Assembly (NCBI RefSeq): GCF_000417875.1
Contig: NW_006920870.1
Coordinates: forward strand, 116,223-180,222
Reading direction: 5' to 3'
Source of the DNA: Pseudozyma flocculosa PF-1
Taxonomy: Eukaryota > Basidiomycota > Ustilaginomycetes > Ustilaginales > Ustilaginaceae
DNA: 64,000 nucleotides
Below the pieces are notes generated by a model. That model worked only from the letters and a program-made list of their open reading frames with translations. It ran no database searches and was not told the DNA's origin. A program made the translations under genes and the position numbers. Shown here piece after piece: positions 24,884 to 35,475 of this stretch (the first letter of the stretch is position 1; each line of letters starts with the position of its first letter).

Positions 24884-27800
24884 GGTGGGCGGATGTGGTC
24901 GCTGCCGCAGCGGTCGACGGGGCGGTCGCAGATGCTGCGTCGAGAGGAAAAAGGTGGAGTCGACCGCGAGGGTGGCGCTCGAGGACCCGACCTAGGATTG
25001 GAAGGAGATAGATGAAGCAGGCGTCGTCGAAAAGGCGCGCCGCAGGACCAAAGCAGTCGTCAACGGAGGATAGGCAGGAATGGATGGGTGCTGGGAGGGT
25101 GCTTGAGGATAGATCTGGACGTAGGAAGATAGGGACGTATATGTACCACCTCGAGGCACAGGAAGAAGGCGGGCGGGCGGGCGGTCGCGTCGTCGAGGAG
25201 CGTGGCAATTCAGCAGGGGCGATGTGGGTCGATGCAGAAGCGCCAAGGCGTGCTGAGAAGGCGGCCTAGCCAAGGCGGGAAAGGCGGCGGTGTGAGGGTT
25301 TGGGCCGGGTGAACGGCAGGAGCCACGAGGCAGCCAAGAATGGAACTAGCGAGGGCTGGCGAGGGCTGGCGATAGACGATGGCTCAAGGAGCAAGTGCTG
25401 GCGCGGTACGGTACGGTGAGCTGGTGGCGAGGAAGGGGGTGCACGCGGCGGCCAGCAATCGTCGGTCGATGGCGAGGAAAGCAGGCAGGTGGTGCCTGAA
25501 TCAATCGCCGAGCTGATGTGCGCTGGTGACCCGGAAACGAGGCGGCTGGGCGGCGAGCAATGGAGACGCCAAGGAGGATGCTGGCTGGTACGTGCTAGCG
25601 GTGTCGTCCTGGGTGCGCAATGGCGGGCGGGGTCGTCGAGGTCAGCGAGGTGAAAGGTGAGAGGAGGTGAGAAGGCAAAGGACGGGCGCGGCCGTTGATG
25701 AAGAGGGCGAGCCATACCGAGGGACGGGTAGGAGGCTACCAAGGAAGCTGGCCATCGTTCCAGGAGACGGTGACAGAGGGGGGGCGGGCAGGCAAAGGCC
25801 GGGAGCGGGGGGGCGGCGATGTCGCCATCGTGGTCTGCACGTCGCCAGGGTGGGCGGGATGGTGTCACCTCGGGGGCTGATGGCGGCAGGCAGGCCCAAG
25901 CAAGCCTCCCCTCCACCGGGGCGGCGCTCTTTGACGCATCCGCGCGCCTTGTCCGGCCAGCCGGCTGAGGGTGCAGCTGGCCTGCTCGAATTTCTTCCTC
26001 TTCCTGGCCGCTCGTTTGGCTCTGGCCAGGCCAGGCCGAATCTCGGTCGTGCCAGCGTTGCGGGGCCAGATCGATGGCGGCAGGCCGGCAACAAAATTGA
26101 GAAGCAGGCCAGGCAAAGCAAGAGCCAACAGGCTAGGCGCACCCACGTTGCTGTGCAGCCAGCCTGACCGTAGGCCTCAGGCCTCTGGCTAGACAGCGCG
26201 GGGTCCAGCCGCGGCGGGGCGGGCAGCTCCTGCTCCGGCCTTAGCCCCGGCCCCACCGACCGGGTGATCCGACCCTTCTGAAAGTTTTGCTCCCGGTGCA
26301 GGTCAGGGCGCAGCGCGCCTGCGTGGTGGCAAAAGTCGACAGTTGGCCAGGCCGCCTGCCGCCTTTGGCGTTCTTCTCGAGCACGCCATCTGCCGCAACC
26401 CTGGGGCGACTTCGACTTCCAACCTCCACCTTGGCGAAACCGGGCGTCGCCTCGGCCCCACTCCGCCGTCCCCGTCCACCAGGTTGAGCCGATTGGCTGA
26501 CCAGTAGTCACGGCCACGCTCGATCGGATCCGTCGTTGATGACTATAGGTCATAGACACGCTCACGTTGCAGGCTTCGCTTCGAGGCAAGGTCGACGACG
26601 ATGTCGATCAGAAGCAGGGTCGGCCACCACTTCACGCTGCGAGAGACCCTAAGCTGGCGGGCCTGCCTACAGCTAGTACTGTTTCCCCCCCGATCTGACA
26701 GCGCGGAGTTTCTGGAGCACGCCATCGACTTCGCCCAGAGAAAACGTGAAGCGGCTGCAGGCCAAGCCAGGCCGGGTGCTCAAGGTCGGTTCCGCCGAGG
26801 TCGGCCAGATGGGGGGCTGAAGCACGGGCCATCAGGAAAGCTTGAACGGCTTTAAGCGCTCGCGGATCGAAATTGGACTGGGTGCCAAGCGGGTGTTGAA
26901 TTTCGCGCACCGAGCGGCTTGATCTGGAGCTGCCTCCCCGATTATAAGATCGGGCGCCGCAGATCGGAGCGTACCCGCACCAGCGAGGATCGGGCGAGAG
27001 GCCCGTGTCGCCATCCCGCCGGCTGGTGGCACCATGGCGTGCCATCCATCCTGCCTGCTTCCTCGTCCACCTTCCGCATCTGACGCATCGACCCATCTCG
27101 ACCTGGATATCACCCAGAGAGCCGTCGTGCGCACGGTCGAGACCATGCGCTCTATCGTGCATTCAATTCGGCAAGATGCGACCCCCGCAACGTGGCAAGC
27201 CAGGCCTAAGGCCGCCACTCGACGCTCCAGGACAAAGACAGGCAAGCAAGCAAGCAAGCTGAGGTGGTCGGCGTGCGGAAGGCGACTCGAGGTCCTTCCC
27301 GAGGTCGATGAGGTGATGGAGCGGTCCGCAGGCTAGGTATGAGCTGCTCGCCGCAGGTACGGCACCGGTAGCCGCTCCGACCGCAATCGCGCGCTCGCAG
27401 GCAAGAGCTCCACGCCCGCCGGCCATCCCGAACGGCCCATCGGTTCTGCCTTCCCGTCCGTACAGAGCTTGCTCCTGCATCGCATCGTTCGCCGTCGGCA
27501 TGAATGAATGGAGGCGGGGTATCCAAAGGCGGAGTCCACATGCTCAGCATCTCCTTGCTTTGCCTCCGACAGCGATAACGAACTGGGTTGAACCGTGAAA
27601 GACCATCCTCGCGGGTCACCATCCGGTTGCCCCCTCGTTTTCCGATTGCGAATGGCATCGCGGCATCGCACCGCTCCGCATCGCATCGCACCATCCGGCC
27701 GCGGGTTCGGTTTGTCGGTCGATTCCAGCCATGCGGGGAAGCGGGCCTGGACCGAAATAGCAAAGACGCGATCGCACGCCGTCAGAGGCAAGCGTGGGCA

Positions 27801-28135
27801 CCGTCGTTCCGGACCCTCGTCCGGACGATGGTGCAAGCAAGGCAATGCTCGGAGCAGGAATAGGGCATCGGCTTGCTGTGTAGGCTGAATCAGGTATAGG
27901 TAGGCGGAAGGTGTTCGGTGAAAAGTACACATTTTACAGCGGGGTCGCGGCAGGGCAAGGGTCGAAAGCAGAGCTAGGTCCGCGTGGTAGACGGTCCAGA
28001 AGGTTCCGATGGGCGGCATCGCCATTCGACGATAGCGGCTAGGGTGGCGAGCGGCCGAGCAGGCGAGCAGGCGAGCAGGCGATGGCACAGGGATGGGACA
28101 GCGCGCATGGAGCGCGAGCCGAGGCAGGGCGAGGC
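24884..28135. other. Longest gene-free stretch (3.25 kb)
   Basis: Lies between the SulP start codon (24883, minus) and the stop of the Sds3-like gene (28136, minus). The first few hundred bases are the SulP promoter; ACATATACG at about 25136-25144 (minus) is a weak TATA candidate 250 nt from the ATG. The rest is simple GC-rich sequence with GGCAGGC, GGCCAGGCCAGG and a (CAAG)5 run at 27240-27260. I see no protein, tRNA or transposon remnant. A non-coding RNA cannot be excluded from sequence alone. Confidence 0.55.
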
Positions 28136-30321
28136 CTACTTGCGCCGCGCGCGCTTGCCGCCCGTCTTGCGGATGTTGATCAGATCCGACTCGATCTCGT
28201 AGTCCTTGGCAGGCGTCAGCTGGTTGAGGCTCTTGCCGATGTCCCACCTCAGTCGGCCTCCGGTGCTGGCGAGGGCCGCCGCCGCAGCAGCAGCCGCAGC
28301 CGCCGCAGCCGCCATCCGTCCGCCGGCATCGTCGTCGTCGCCNNNNNNNNNNNNNNNNNNNNNNNNNNNNNNNNNNNNNNNNNNNNNNNNNNNNNNNNNN
28401 NNNNNNNNNNNNNNNNNNNNNNNNNNNNNNNNNNNNNNNNNNNNNNNNNNNNNNNNNNNNNNNNNNNNNNNNNNNNNNNNNNNNNNNNNNNNNNNNNNNN
28501 NNNNNNNNNNNNNNNNNNNNNNNNNNNNNNNNNNNNNNNNNNNNNNNNNNNNNNNNNNNNNNNNNNNNNNNNNNNNNNNNNNNNNNNNNNNNNNNNNNNN
28601 NNNNNNNNNNNNNNNNNNNNNNNNNNNNNNNNNNNNNNNNNNNNNNNNNNNNNNNNNNNNNNNNNNNNNNNNNNNNNNNNNNNNNNNNNNNNNNNNNNNN
28701 NNNNNNNNNNNNNNNNNNNNNNNNNNNNNNNNNNNNNNNNNNNNNNNNNNNNNNNNNNNNNNNNNNNNNNNNNNNNNNNNNNNNNNNNNNNNNNNNNNNN
28801 NNNNNNNNNNNNNNNNNNNNNNNNNNNNNNNNNNNNNNNNNNNNNNNNNNNNNNNNNNNNNNNNNNNNNNNNNNNNNNNNNNNNNNNNNNNNNNNNNNNN
28901 NNNNNNNNNNNNNNNNNNNNNNNNNNNNNNNNNNNNNNNNNNNNNNNNNNNNNNNNNNNNNNNNNNNNNNNNNNNNNNNNNNNNNNNNNNNNNNNNNNNN
29001 NNNNNNNNNNNNNNNNNNNNNNNNNNNNNNNNNNNNNNNNNNNNNNNNNNNNNNNNNNNNNAGCCCCGGACGCGTTGCGAGGCTCGTCGTCGACGGCCGC
29101 GCCGCCTCGCCGCGACGACGTGGCCTTGTTGCGCAGCTTGCGCGTCGTGTGCGGGCGCTGCGTGCTGTCAAAGAAGGCGTCGACGGCGACGTCGCCGCTC
29201 TCTTTTTCTTCCTGGAGGCGTTTCTTGGTCTGCTCGACGACGGCCAGCAGCTTCTCGCGTGCGCCCTTCTTGGCCAGCCGCGCCTCTTCGTCGACCTTGT
29301 GCTTCTCGTTCTCGTAGGCGAGGCGAGCGGATTCGAGCTGGTGCGCGTGGAGCAGCGCCGACTCGCGCAGTGCCGCGTCGCGCTGCAGCGTGAGGCGGGT
29401 CAGCTCGAGCGTGTACTGGCGGAGGCGCGAGGGCGACGAGAGCAGCGTGTTGTACGACGATGTAAGCGCCTGGTAGACGTCCTGGTACAGTCTGCGAGGT
29501 GCGGGGTAGGGTCGCGGGGCGGGGCGAGTGAAGATAGATCGTAATCAGCGCGGACTCATGATGGCAGACACGCCGGAAGCGGCCCTCGCCGCTTGCATCG
29601 ACTCACAGCTCGCGGTTCTCGATGTTGTCAAAGTGGATGCGATGAATCCGCTCGATGACCTCCTTGCGCTTCTTGTCCTTCTTGCTCTCCGGAGGAGCGC
29701 CGGTGGCCGCGGGTGCAGCAGCTGCGCCGTCTGCTTGCGGTGGCTGGGCAGGGTTTACAGCAGTGGCAGCAGCAGCGGCGGCGGCGGTAGCAGCAGCCGC
29801 AGCGTTCTTCTCGGCCTTGGTCGCTGCCCTCTTGCTCGCAGGCGTCGAGGCGGCAGACCCAGCTGTGCCCGCTGCAGAAGCGCCAGCGGTCTTGGAAGAC
29901 GACGCCGCACCACCTGCGGCGGCGGCGGCAGCAGCTGCAGCCTCCTTCTTCTCCTTGGTCGCCCGGGAGCCCTTGCCAGACCCGGTGCCAGTGGCGCCGC
30001 TCAGCTTAGGCGACTTGCGGCTGGCTGCGGCCGGCGAGGCGAGCGATCGAGCGTGTGCCTCGGAAATGGCCGGTCCGCCCGTCGGAGGTGCTGCCGAAGG
30101 TGCGGCCGACGACGAGGGACCGCCGGCCAGCGGCATCGAGGGAGACGACGAGTGCGGCGGCGGAGGCGGCGGTAGCGACATCGAGCTGCCCATCTGACCG
30201 GGCGAACGACGGTGCTGTTGCTGGTGAGACGACGAAGGAGGTGGGCCAGGAGGAGGGTAGGGACCTTGCTGAAGATGGGGAGGCAGCGGCTGCTGGTGCT
30301 GTGCGGGGCCCGCGTAGAGAG

Positions 30322-30352
<31 letters not shown>

Positions 30353-30856
30353 GGGCGAGCGCTGGCCGGACGCCGGCCCCGGACCATGCTGGGCATAGTT
30401 GGGCAGGGGCTGGCGGGAAGAATGGGGCGGCGGCGCCTGCATGGCCATCATGCCGCCGTTGGCGGATGCGCTGTTGACGCTGTGGATGGCTGACCGCTCT
30501 GCTCGGTGCTGCGCGGCAGACGGATGCTGCTGCTGAGGCGGGGGCGGAGAGGGCGCCCGGTGGTGCAGGGGGATGTGGACGGGGCGTCCATGCTCCCTGG
30601 GGCCGTACATGGGCTGCGGGGGGTAGCCTGTCGATGCGATCAGAGCGGGACGAGGAGAAAAGATCAGCGTGTTTCCTGGCAGGTGGTCAGCCAGCCCATC
30701 GAAATCGCACTCACCTGGAGGGGCGTTGTGGTAAGGGTCGTGGGCCATGTGGTGGGGCATGGGCGGGTAGTCGTAGCGATCGGGATGGCTGGGAGGCGGG
30801 CGCTTTGTGCCTGCCAGCTGCTGCGGAGGCTGCTGGCGATCGAGTGACGAGGCCAT
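28136..30856 (-). CDS. Sds3-like subunit of the Rpd3L histone deacetylase complex (gapped)
   Basis: Predicted Sds3/Dep1-family (BRMS1-related) scaffold of the Rpd3L/Sin3 deacetylase. Minus-strand exons: 30856-30715, 30627-29607, 29491 into an N gap (28343-29061), and 28342-28136 after the gap. The first 400 residues are low-complexity (Pro/Gln/His-rich, then Ala/Lys-rich). The conserved Sds3 coiled coil starts at EVIERIHRIHFDNIENRELL and continues through LYQDVYQALTSSYNTLL, LRQYTLELTRL and EKHKVDEEARLAKKGAREKL. The C-terminal piece has the family tail AKDYEIESDLINIRK and ends in basic GGKRARRK. The 719-N gap does not keep reading phase (719 = 3x239 + 2), so the gap size is nominal or an intron lies inside it. 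The frame is open upstream to 31129, but MASSLDRQ at 30856 is the likelier start, since the upstream stretch is poly-His leader sequence. Confidence 0.75.
28343..29061. other. Assembly gap (719 N)
   Basis: Run of 719 undetermined bases inside the Sds3-like gene. Flanking sequence is GC-rich: a GCC/GCA alanine repeat to the left and GTCGTCGACGGCCGCGCC-type sequence to the right. Confidence 0.99.
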
Positions 30857-31896
30857 GGCGGGGATGTGCGTGGGGCGGGGCAGACCCAGCGGCCGAGGCA
30901 AGGGGTGGTGGTGGTGGTGGTGGTGGTGGTGTTGGTGTTGACGATGTGGCTGCGGCAACGGGAGGCGCCTCGCCGAGTCCTGGCCTTCAAGAGAGCTGCT
31001 GCGAAGCCGATGTAGCGGTCTGATAAGGGTAGACGACGTGGATGTAGGAGGGAATGGAAGCGACAGGCTAGAGTAGGCAGGGTGTGGTGGAGCAGGGGCG
31101 AGCACGAAGCGGCCTAGCCAGCAGGCCAACGAGGGGCGAGGGCCAGGGTGGACGGGTGGACGGGTGGGGCCGCCCTGCCTGGCCTCGAATCACTCAAGAC
31201 TGCCGCCTCTCTCTCGCTCCCTCTCTCGCGCCTCTGCCCGCCGCCGCCGCCGCTGCCGCTGCCAGCCCGGAGCTGCCTAGCCTGGCAGGCACGTCTGCAG
31301 CCTGCTCGCCCGGGATCCGGGAGTCGGGATTGCAGATCTTTTCCGATTGAGCCTGTCCATCGGGCGCTATGGGGAAAGCTGAATCGGGCCTTTCTGGAGT
31401 CCGCCTCAAATTGAAACGCCTGCTTTAAAATGAGCGACGGGGCTTTTGTAATCGACTCACCAGTCGACCTAGAGCGCCCCAGTCGCCGCTTCTTAACCCT
31501 CCACCTCTTGAGCGCCAGGCAGAGGGTAAGCGGGCCCTCGGGCTGTGCTGGGCAGCCAGGCCCCGGCCATATGCATGGCCACGGCCGTCGGCCGTCGGGG
31601 GTGGGACAGTAGTTCCACGCAATCTTGCCTGAGTCCGCGTGGGGACAACGAGTCTTGGCACGCAGCTGCCGCGGCGCACGGCCTGAGGTTGCCCCGCCCC
31701 ATCGTGTCCCCTCTCGTCGCCATCGCTTTGCCCCTCGTCTCGATCCCGCCACCTTCCTCTCACCCCCTATCGCCCTCATCCCAACCTCACAACCCCTCGT
31801 CCGCCAGACAGCAGCGGTCGCAAAACGATTCTACACGCGCAAGCACGCACTCCTACAACCTTTAACCCAACACCAACACCACCTCGCCCTCCGAGC
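30857..31896. promoter_or_regulatory. Bidirectional promoter, Sds3-like / WW gene
   Basis: 1.04-kb divergent interval. The left part is the pyrimidine-rich leader of the Sds3-like gene (minus) with a (GGT)n tract at 30903-30940. The right part, 31690-31896, is CT-rich leader of the WW gene. A relatively AT-rich pocket at 31330-31450 stands out from the surroundings. No TATA consensus is obvious. Confidence 0.45.
30903..30940 (+). repeat. (GGT)n trinucleotide repeat
   Basis: About nine GGT units followed by GTTGGTGTT, upstream of the Sds3-like start codon. Reads as CCA/CAC on the coding strand, so it probably lies in the 5' leader. Confidence 0.85.
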
Positions 31897-32751
31897 ATGG
31901 GCTTCCTCGATAAGCTGGCCGCCAAGGCCGGTGGCGGCAATCGGCCCACCTCGCAGCAGTACGGCGGCCAACAGGGCTACGGCCAGCAGCCTGGAGGATA
32001 CGGCGGCGGCGGCGGCGGAGGATATCCCTCCAGCCCGTACCAGCAGCAGCCGCAACATCACCAGTCGTTCGGCGGGGGCACCCCCGGTGGCGGCGCCAGC
32101 GAAAAGGGTGGCGACGACAATCGCCCGCTCCCCGAAGGCTGGATCAAGCAGTGGGACAGCAAGTGAGTGGCGGGCTTCCCAAGAGGTGCTATTTGAAGAC
32201 GCCGCTCGATAGCTGACCTTGTTTGTCGATCCGCCCCGCCGCCCCCGCATCCGCGCAGCTACAACCGCCACTTCTACGTCGATACCAAGGCCACGCCCCC
32301 TCGCTCGATCTGGGTGCATCCGGACGACGAAAAGAGCGGTGGTGCGCCGCCGCAACAGCAGAGCTACGCTCCCCCGCCCGGCGGGCCACCCCCCAGCAAC
32401 GACCAGCGCGGATGGGGCGGACCGCCGCAGCAGCACCAGCAGATGCCCTATGGCGGCGGGCCTGGCGGCTACGGCCAGCCTGCTTACGGTGGGCCCATGT
32501 ACGGCGGCGGCCAGCCCTACGGCCAGCCCATGTACGGCCAGCCGCCGATGATGGCCCAGCAGCGCCGCTTCGGCGGCGGAGGCGGCGGCGGCGGCATGGG
32601 CATGGCCGGCGGTGCGGCGCTCGGTCTCGGCGCCGGCATGCTCGGTGGCGCGATGCTGGCCAACAGCATGGACAACGCCTACGACGAGGGCTACGAGGAC
32701 GGCGGAGGAGGCGACATGGGCGGCGGCGACGACATGGGAGGCGACTTCTGA
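31897..32751 (+). CDS. Glycine-rich WW-domain protein
   Basis: Exons 31897-32162 and 32259-32751 join across a 96-nt intron (GTGAGT donor, CGCGCAG acceptor) to 252 aa. A WW domain is rebuilt exactly across the junction: LPEGWIKQWDS at the end of exon 1, then NYNRHFYVDTKATPPRSIW. Both domain tryptophans, the NxxxxFYVD strand and the TPPRS turn are present, so proline-ligand binding is plausible. Flanks are Gly/Gln/Tyr-rich repeats (GQQGYGQQPGGYGG, then YGQPAYGGPMYGGG). A glycine-zipper-like stretch, GGAALGLGAGMLGGAM, precedes an acidic Gly/Asp C-terminus. Similar small WW/Gly-rich proteins occur in many basidiomycetes; I know of no assigned function. Converges on the SmB gene. Confidence 0.85.
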
Positions 32752-33347
32752 GCCGCGCCATGCCATGGTCAGCCCTCCGACCGCACCCATCTCGACCCTC
32801 TGCGCCCTGTCCTGGCCTTTTCCTTTCCATCCGCTTCCCTGTCGATACGTGCCATGCCATGCCCCTTTGCCGTCTGCCTGTACATACCAAATTTTGAGCT
32901 TCTCGTCCCGTCTCGTGTCAGGGAATCGCAACTCTCCGTCCGAGGCCGAGCGTGTGTGGCATCGCGCCGCCACCGCCAACCAGCTGTCGGACGACGGCCC
33001 TGGAAGCCGCCATAGCCTGTCAAGGCATCGCGCGGAAGAGCATCGACGGAGCAGCGTCGGCCACTGTCGTGCCCGCACATGCCGCTTGATGGCGGCGCGG
33101 ATCAAAGCCGGCTGATGGCGAGAAGGTGTGAGTGGACTCCGACCAAAGCTGGCCGGTCCGTCTTTTCTGGCTGTGAGAGAGCAGATCGCGCGTAAGAGTA
33201 CAGGAGAACGGGAAGCCGGAGCGAGATGACGAGACGGTGCCGTCTGGCGGTGGTTGGAATACGGTCGAGGCTGGTCAAAGGAGCGCCTTTTTCTCGTGGC
33301 CGGCCTGGCTGTAGGCTGACTGAGTCCAGCGGGGCGACGAGCACACC
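32752..33347. other. Convergent 3' intergenic (WW gene / SmB)
   Basis: About 600 bp between the stop codons of the WW gene (32751) and SmB (33348, minus). No gene is supported. Composition is slightly less GC-rich around 32880-32940. Confidence 0.55.
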
Positions 33348-34302
33348 TCATTGCGGAGGACGGGGAGGCATTCCGTAGCTGTGCAGTGGCAAAGACGCGT
33401 CGGACAGGCAACAGATGGGGGAAGAAGGGCCGGGTAAGTCGCAATGTGCGTAGAAGCGCGGGAGCCAAGTGAGCGGGCATCGAGGCGCCGACACTCACCC
33501 AGGAGGAGGCACACCTCGGTACCCGCCAGGAGGGAAGCCGGGCGGCGGGCCGCCAGGGGGCATGCCGCCCGGCGGACCCACCGGGAAGCCTGGCGGGGTC
33601 GTGCGGCGAAGCCGGGCGGAGGGCCGGACGGCATACCAGGCGGCGGGGGCATGCCGGGCATTCCGGGAGGGGGAGGAGGACGGGCGTATGCCATCGGCCG
33701 CGCCATCATCGGAGGAGCGCCGGCACCGCCCATGCCGGGAGGGGGCGGCCCTGCGAGGCCGATACCACGTCCCATTGCCATCGGTCGTCCGGGGCCGGGT
33801 GGAAGCTGAGCGGGCTCGAGCATAGACAAGAAGAGGAGCAGATATGCTGATCAGCGCGCAATCCACAAAAGGCCTCGTGAAGATGACACCCGAAAGGCAG
33901 CGCCCTACTCACCGTGGTGTCCTTTTGCGTATCCGCCGGCGGGGGGCTCTCGATGCTCATCGAGACGATGTTCTCTCCTCTGAGGATGAGCATGCCGAGC
34001 GTCCTCTTCTGCTCGGGCACCGCCAGGCCGCCCTGGGTCGCGCCCTCGTTCTCTTCCTCGTCATCGTCGTCCTCTGCACCGGCGGCCTTGGACGATGCGG
34101 CGGCGGCAGCGGCGGCGGCCTTGGCCTTGGCCTTTTTCGACTTGACCTTGCGATACTCTTGCGAGTCGGCCAGGACGAGGTTCATGTGATTGTCAAACGC
34201 GAGCAGCTGCCCGACAATCTGGCGCGAGTCGTTGAGCGTGATGCGCAGGCGGTAGTTGATGAGCGTCATCATCTTACCGCCCTTGGGCTTGGTCGGAGGC
34301 AT
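33348..34302 (-). CDS. SMB1: Spliceosomal core protein SmB (SmB/B')
   Basis: Component of the heptameric Sm ring on spliceosomal snRNAs. Minus-strand exons: 34302-33913, 33805-33637, 33589-33499 and 33378-33348, total 226 aa if a 47-nt intron at 33636-33590 is accepted. Exon 1 holds the Sm fold: Sm1 with LRITLNDSRQIVGQLLAFD and HMNLVLADSQEYRKV, Sm2 with LGMLILRGENIVSMSIESPP. Between them sits an unusual insertion of Lys/Ala- and Asp/Glu-rich sequence. The C-terminal tail is the expected Pro/Gly/Met-rich type, ending VPPPG-YGMPPRPPQ after the last splice. The problem is in the tail: the frame entering exon 2 differs from the frame leaving it. Splicing out GTATGC...GCCAG restores it; a missing base would too. 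Identification is firm; the internal junction is not. Confidence 0.88.
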
Positions 34303-34902
34303 GGTGGGCGAGGGAGGCCGCGGGCTCCGGGACGGTTCGCGGAGTCACGAGAACGTCGGCCGGTCGGTCGAGGTGGCGGCTCAAGGGGCGTGGGATGCAG
34401 TCGCAGACGATGCGTGAGAGAATAGTCCGGAAAGGGCGGACGGATGGACGGATGAGGAAGACAAGCGCGCGAGCGAGGTGGATATGGTGGAGGGGTGGTG
34501 GGCAAACGGCAGCGCCAGGAGCGCGTCTGGAAGTGCAGCAGAACCAGGGCGCGGGGTCCGATCACGGCCCAGCGCAGCTCTGGAATTTCGGAAAAGCTCG
34601 GATCCGCGCTGTGGGCACGGCCGCCCTCTCTACCCTGCCACTTCGACCTCGTCCCCGCCAGCACCACCACCCTCTCGTCGATGTCTCATCACGCTAGCGT
34701 CGGATCCATCGCCCAAGGCGACTGTCTCGTCGCACATTTTGGTCGATCCAGCATGCCTCTCCGCAGGATGCAGCGGCAGGGTCGGTCACCGACCGTGACA
34801 ACGATTGCATTGGTATATACACAGCGAAGAGCCCCGAGGGCAGACTGGCACGGCAGAGCAGCCGCGACGGCGTGCTGCCGAGCCCAGCAGCCTTCTTCCA
34901 CT
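34303..34902. other. Intergenic: SmB promoter and LYRM2 3' flank
   Basis: 600 bp between the SmB start codon (34302, minus) and the LYRM2 stop codon (34903, minus). Contains ATTGGTATATACACAGC at about 34805-34822, the only AT-rich word. No gene is supported. Confidence 0.55.
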
Positions 34903-35475
34903 CTACTTGGGCGTCCTCAGTCCGCGCAGCTTGTTGGCGCCGGGCCCCGAAGACGCCGCCGACAGAGTCATTTGCCCCTGCATCTGCTTGAGGAAGATGG
35001 TGCCCTGGGTCAGGAGGTCGCGGATCCGGTCCTGCAGCGGCGGCGGCGAGATCAGGACGGGGCGATGCAGGCGCAGCTCAGGAACATAGGTCAGAAAGGA
35101 CGCCCAGTCGTCGATCTGACGCGCGACAAGGACCGCTGCAGCGCCGCGACGTACCAGGTTGTCCTCGTGCTTGTACCGGTCAAAGTCGGAGCGGAAGAAC
35201 TGGATCGTCTCCCAGCGCGCTTCTGGATTCGGGATGTCTGCGGGCGGTACGAAGAGAGAGGCGGGTCACGAGGCAAGACACGGCACGACCCGTCAGCCAC
35301 GAATCGCTTGCCGTATCGTCTAGCAGCGGAAAGGGCCGGTAGCCTCACCTCGAGTGGCACGGAGAAAGTCTCGGTAGAGGCCGAGCGCCTTGCTGCGCAG
35401 CACAAAGTGCTCGAGCGTGAGCTTGGCGCCGGCAAAGTGTGCGCGGGCTCGCAAGGGTAGCGTTGGTATTGTCAT
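34903..35475 (-). CDS. LYR-motif mitochondrial protein, LYRM2-like
   Basis: Small LYR-motif protein of the LYRM2 type; LYR proteins act in the mitochondrial matrix as assembly factors or subunits, usually with the acyl carrier protein. Exons 35475-35349 and 35237-34903 (minus) join across a 111-nt intron to 153 aa. The core begins KLTLEHFVLRSKALGLYRDF, with LYR preceded by the Leu-Thr-Leu lead-in characteristic of LYRM2. The next motif is RWETIQFFRSDFDRYK, and the helical end IRDLLTQGTIFLKQMQGQM matches the MITQGxxxLKxLE pattern of LYRM2. An insertion of about 30 residues (RQIDDWASFLTYVPELRLHR) lies between helices two and three and is not in the animal protein. In animals LYRM2 has been linked to complex I; I do not extend that to this fungus without evidence. 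Confidence 0.8.

Noticed and set aside
24884..28135. Possible hidden gene or mobile element in the 3.25-kb empty stretch
   Set aside because: No long frame with protein-like composition, no terminal inverted or direct repeats, and no transposase or reverse-transcriptase motif on either strand.
30857..31129. Extended N-terminus of the Sds3-like protein starting at 31129
   Set aside because: The extra 91 residues are Pro/Ser/His-rich translation of a pyrimidine-rich leader and a (GGT)n repeat; MASSLDRQ is the better start.
31330..31450. Locally AT-richer pocket considered as a transposon remnant or replication origin
   Set aside because: No terminal repeats, no coding remnant and no consensus; the AT enrichment is modest.
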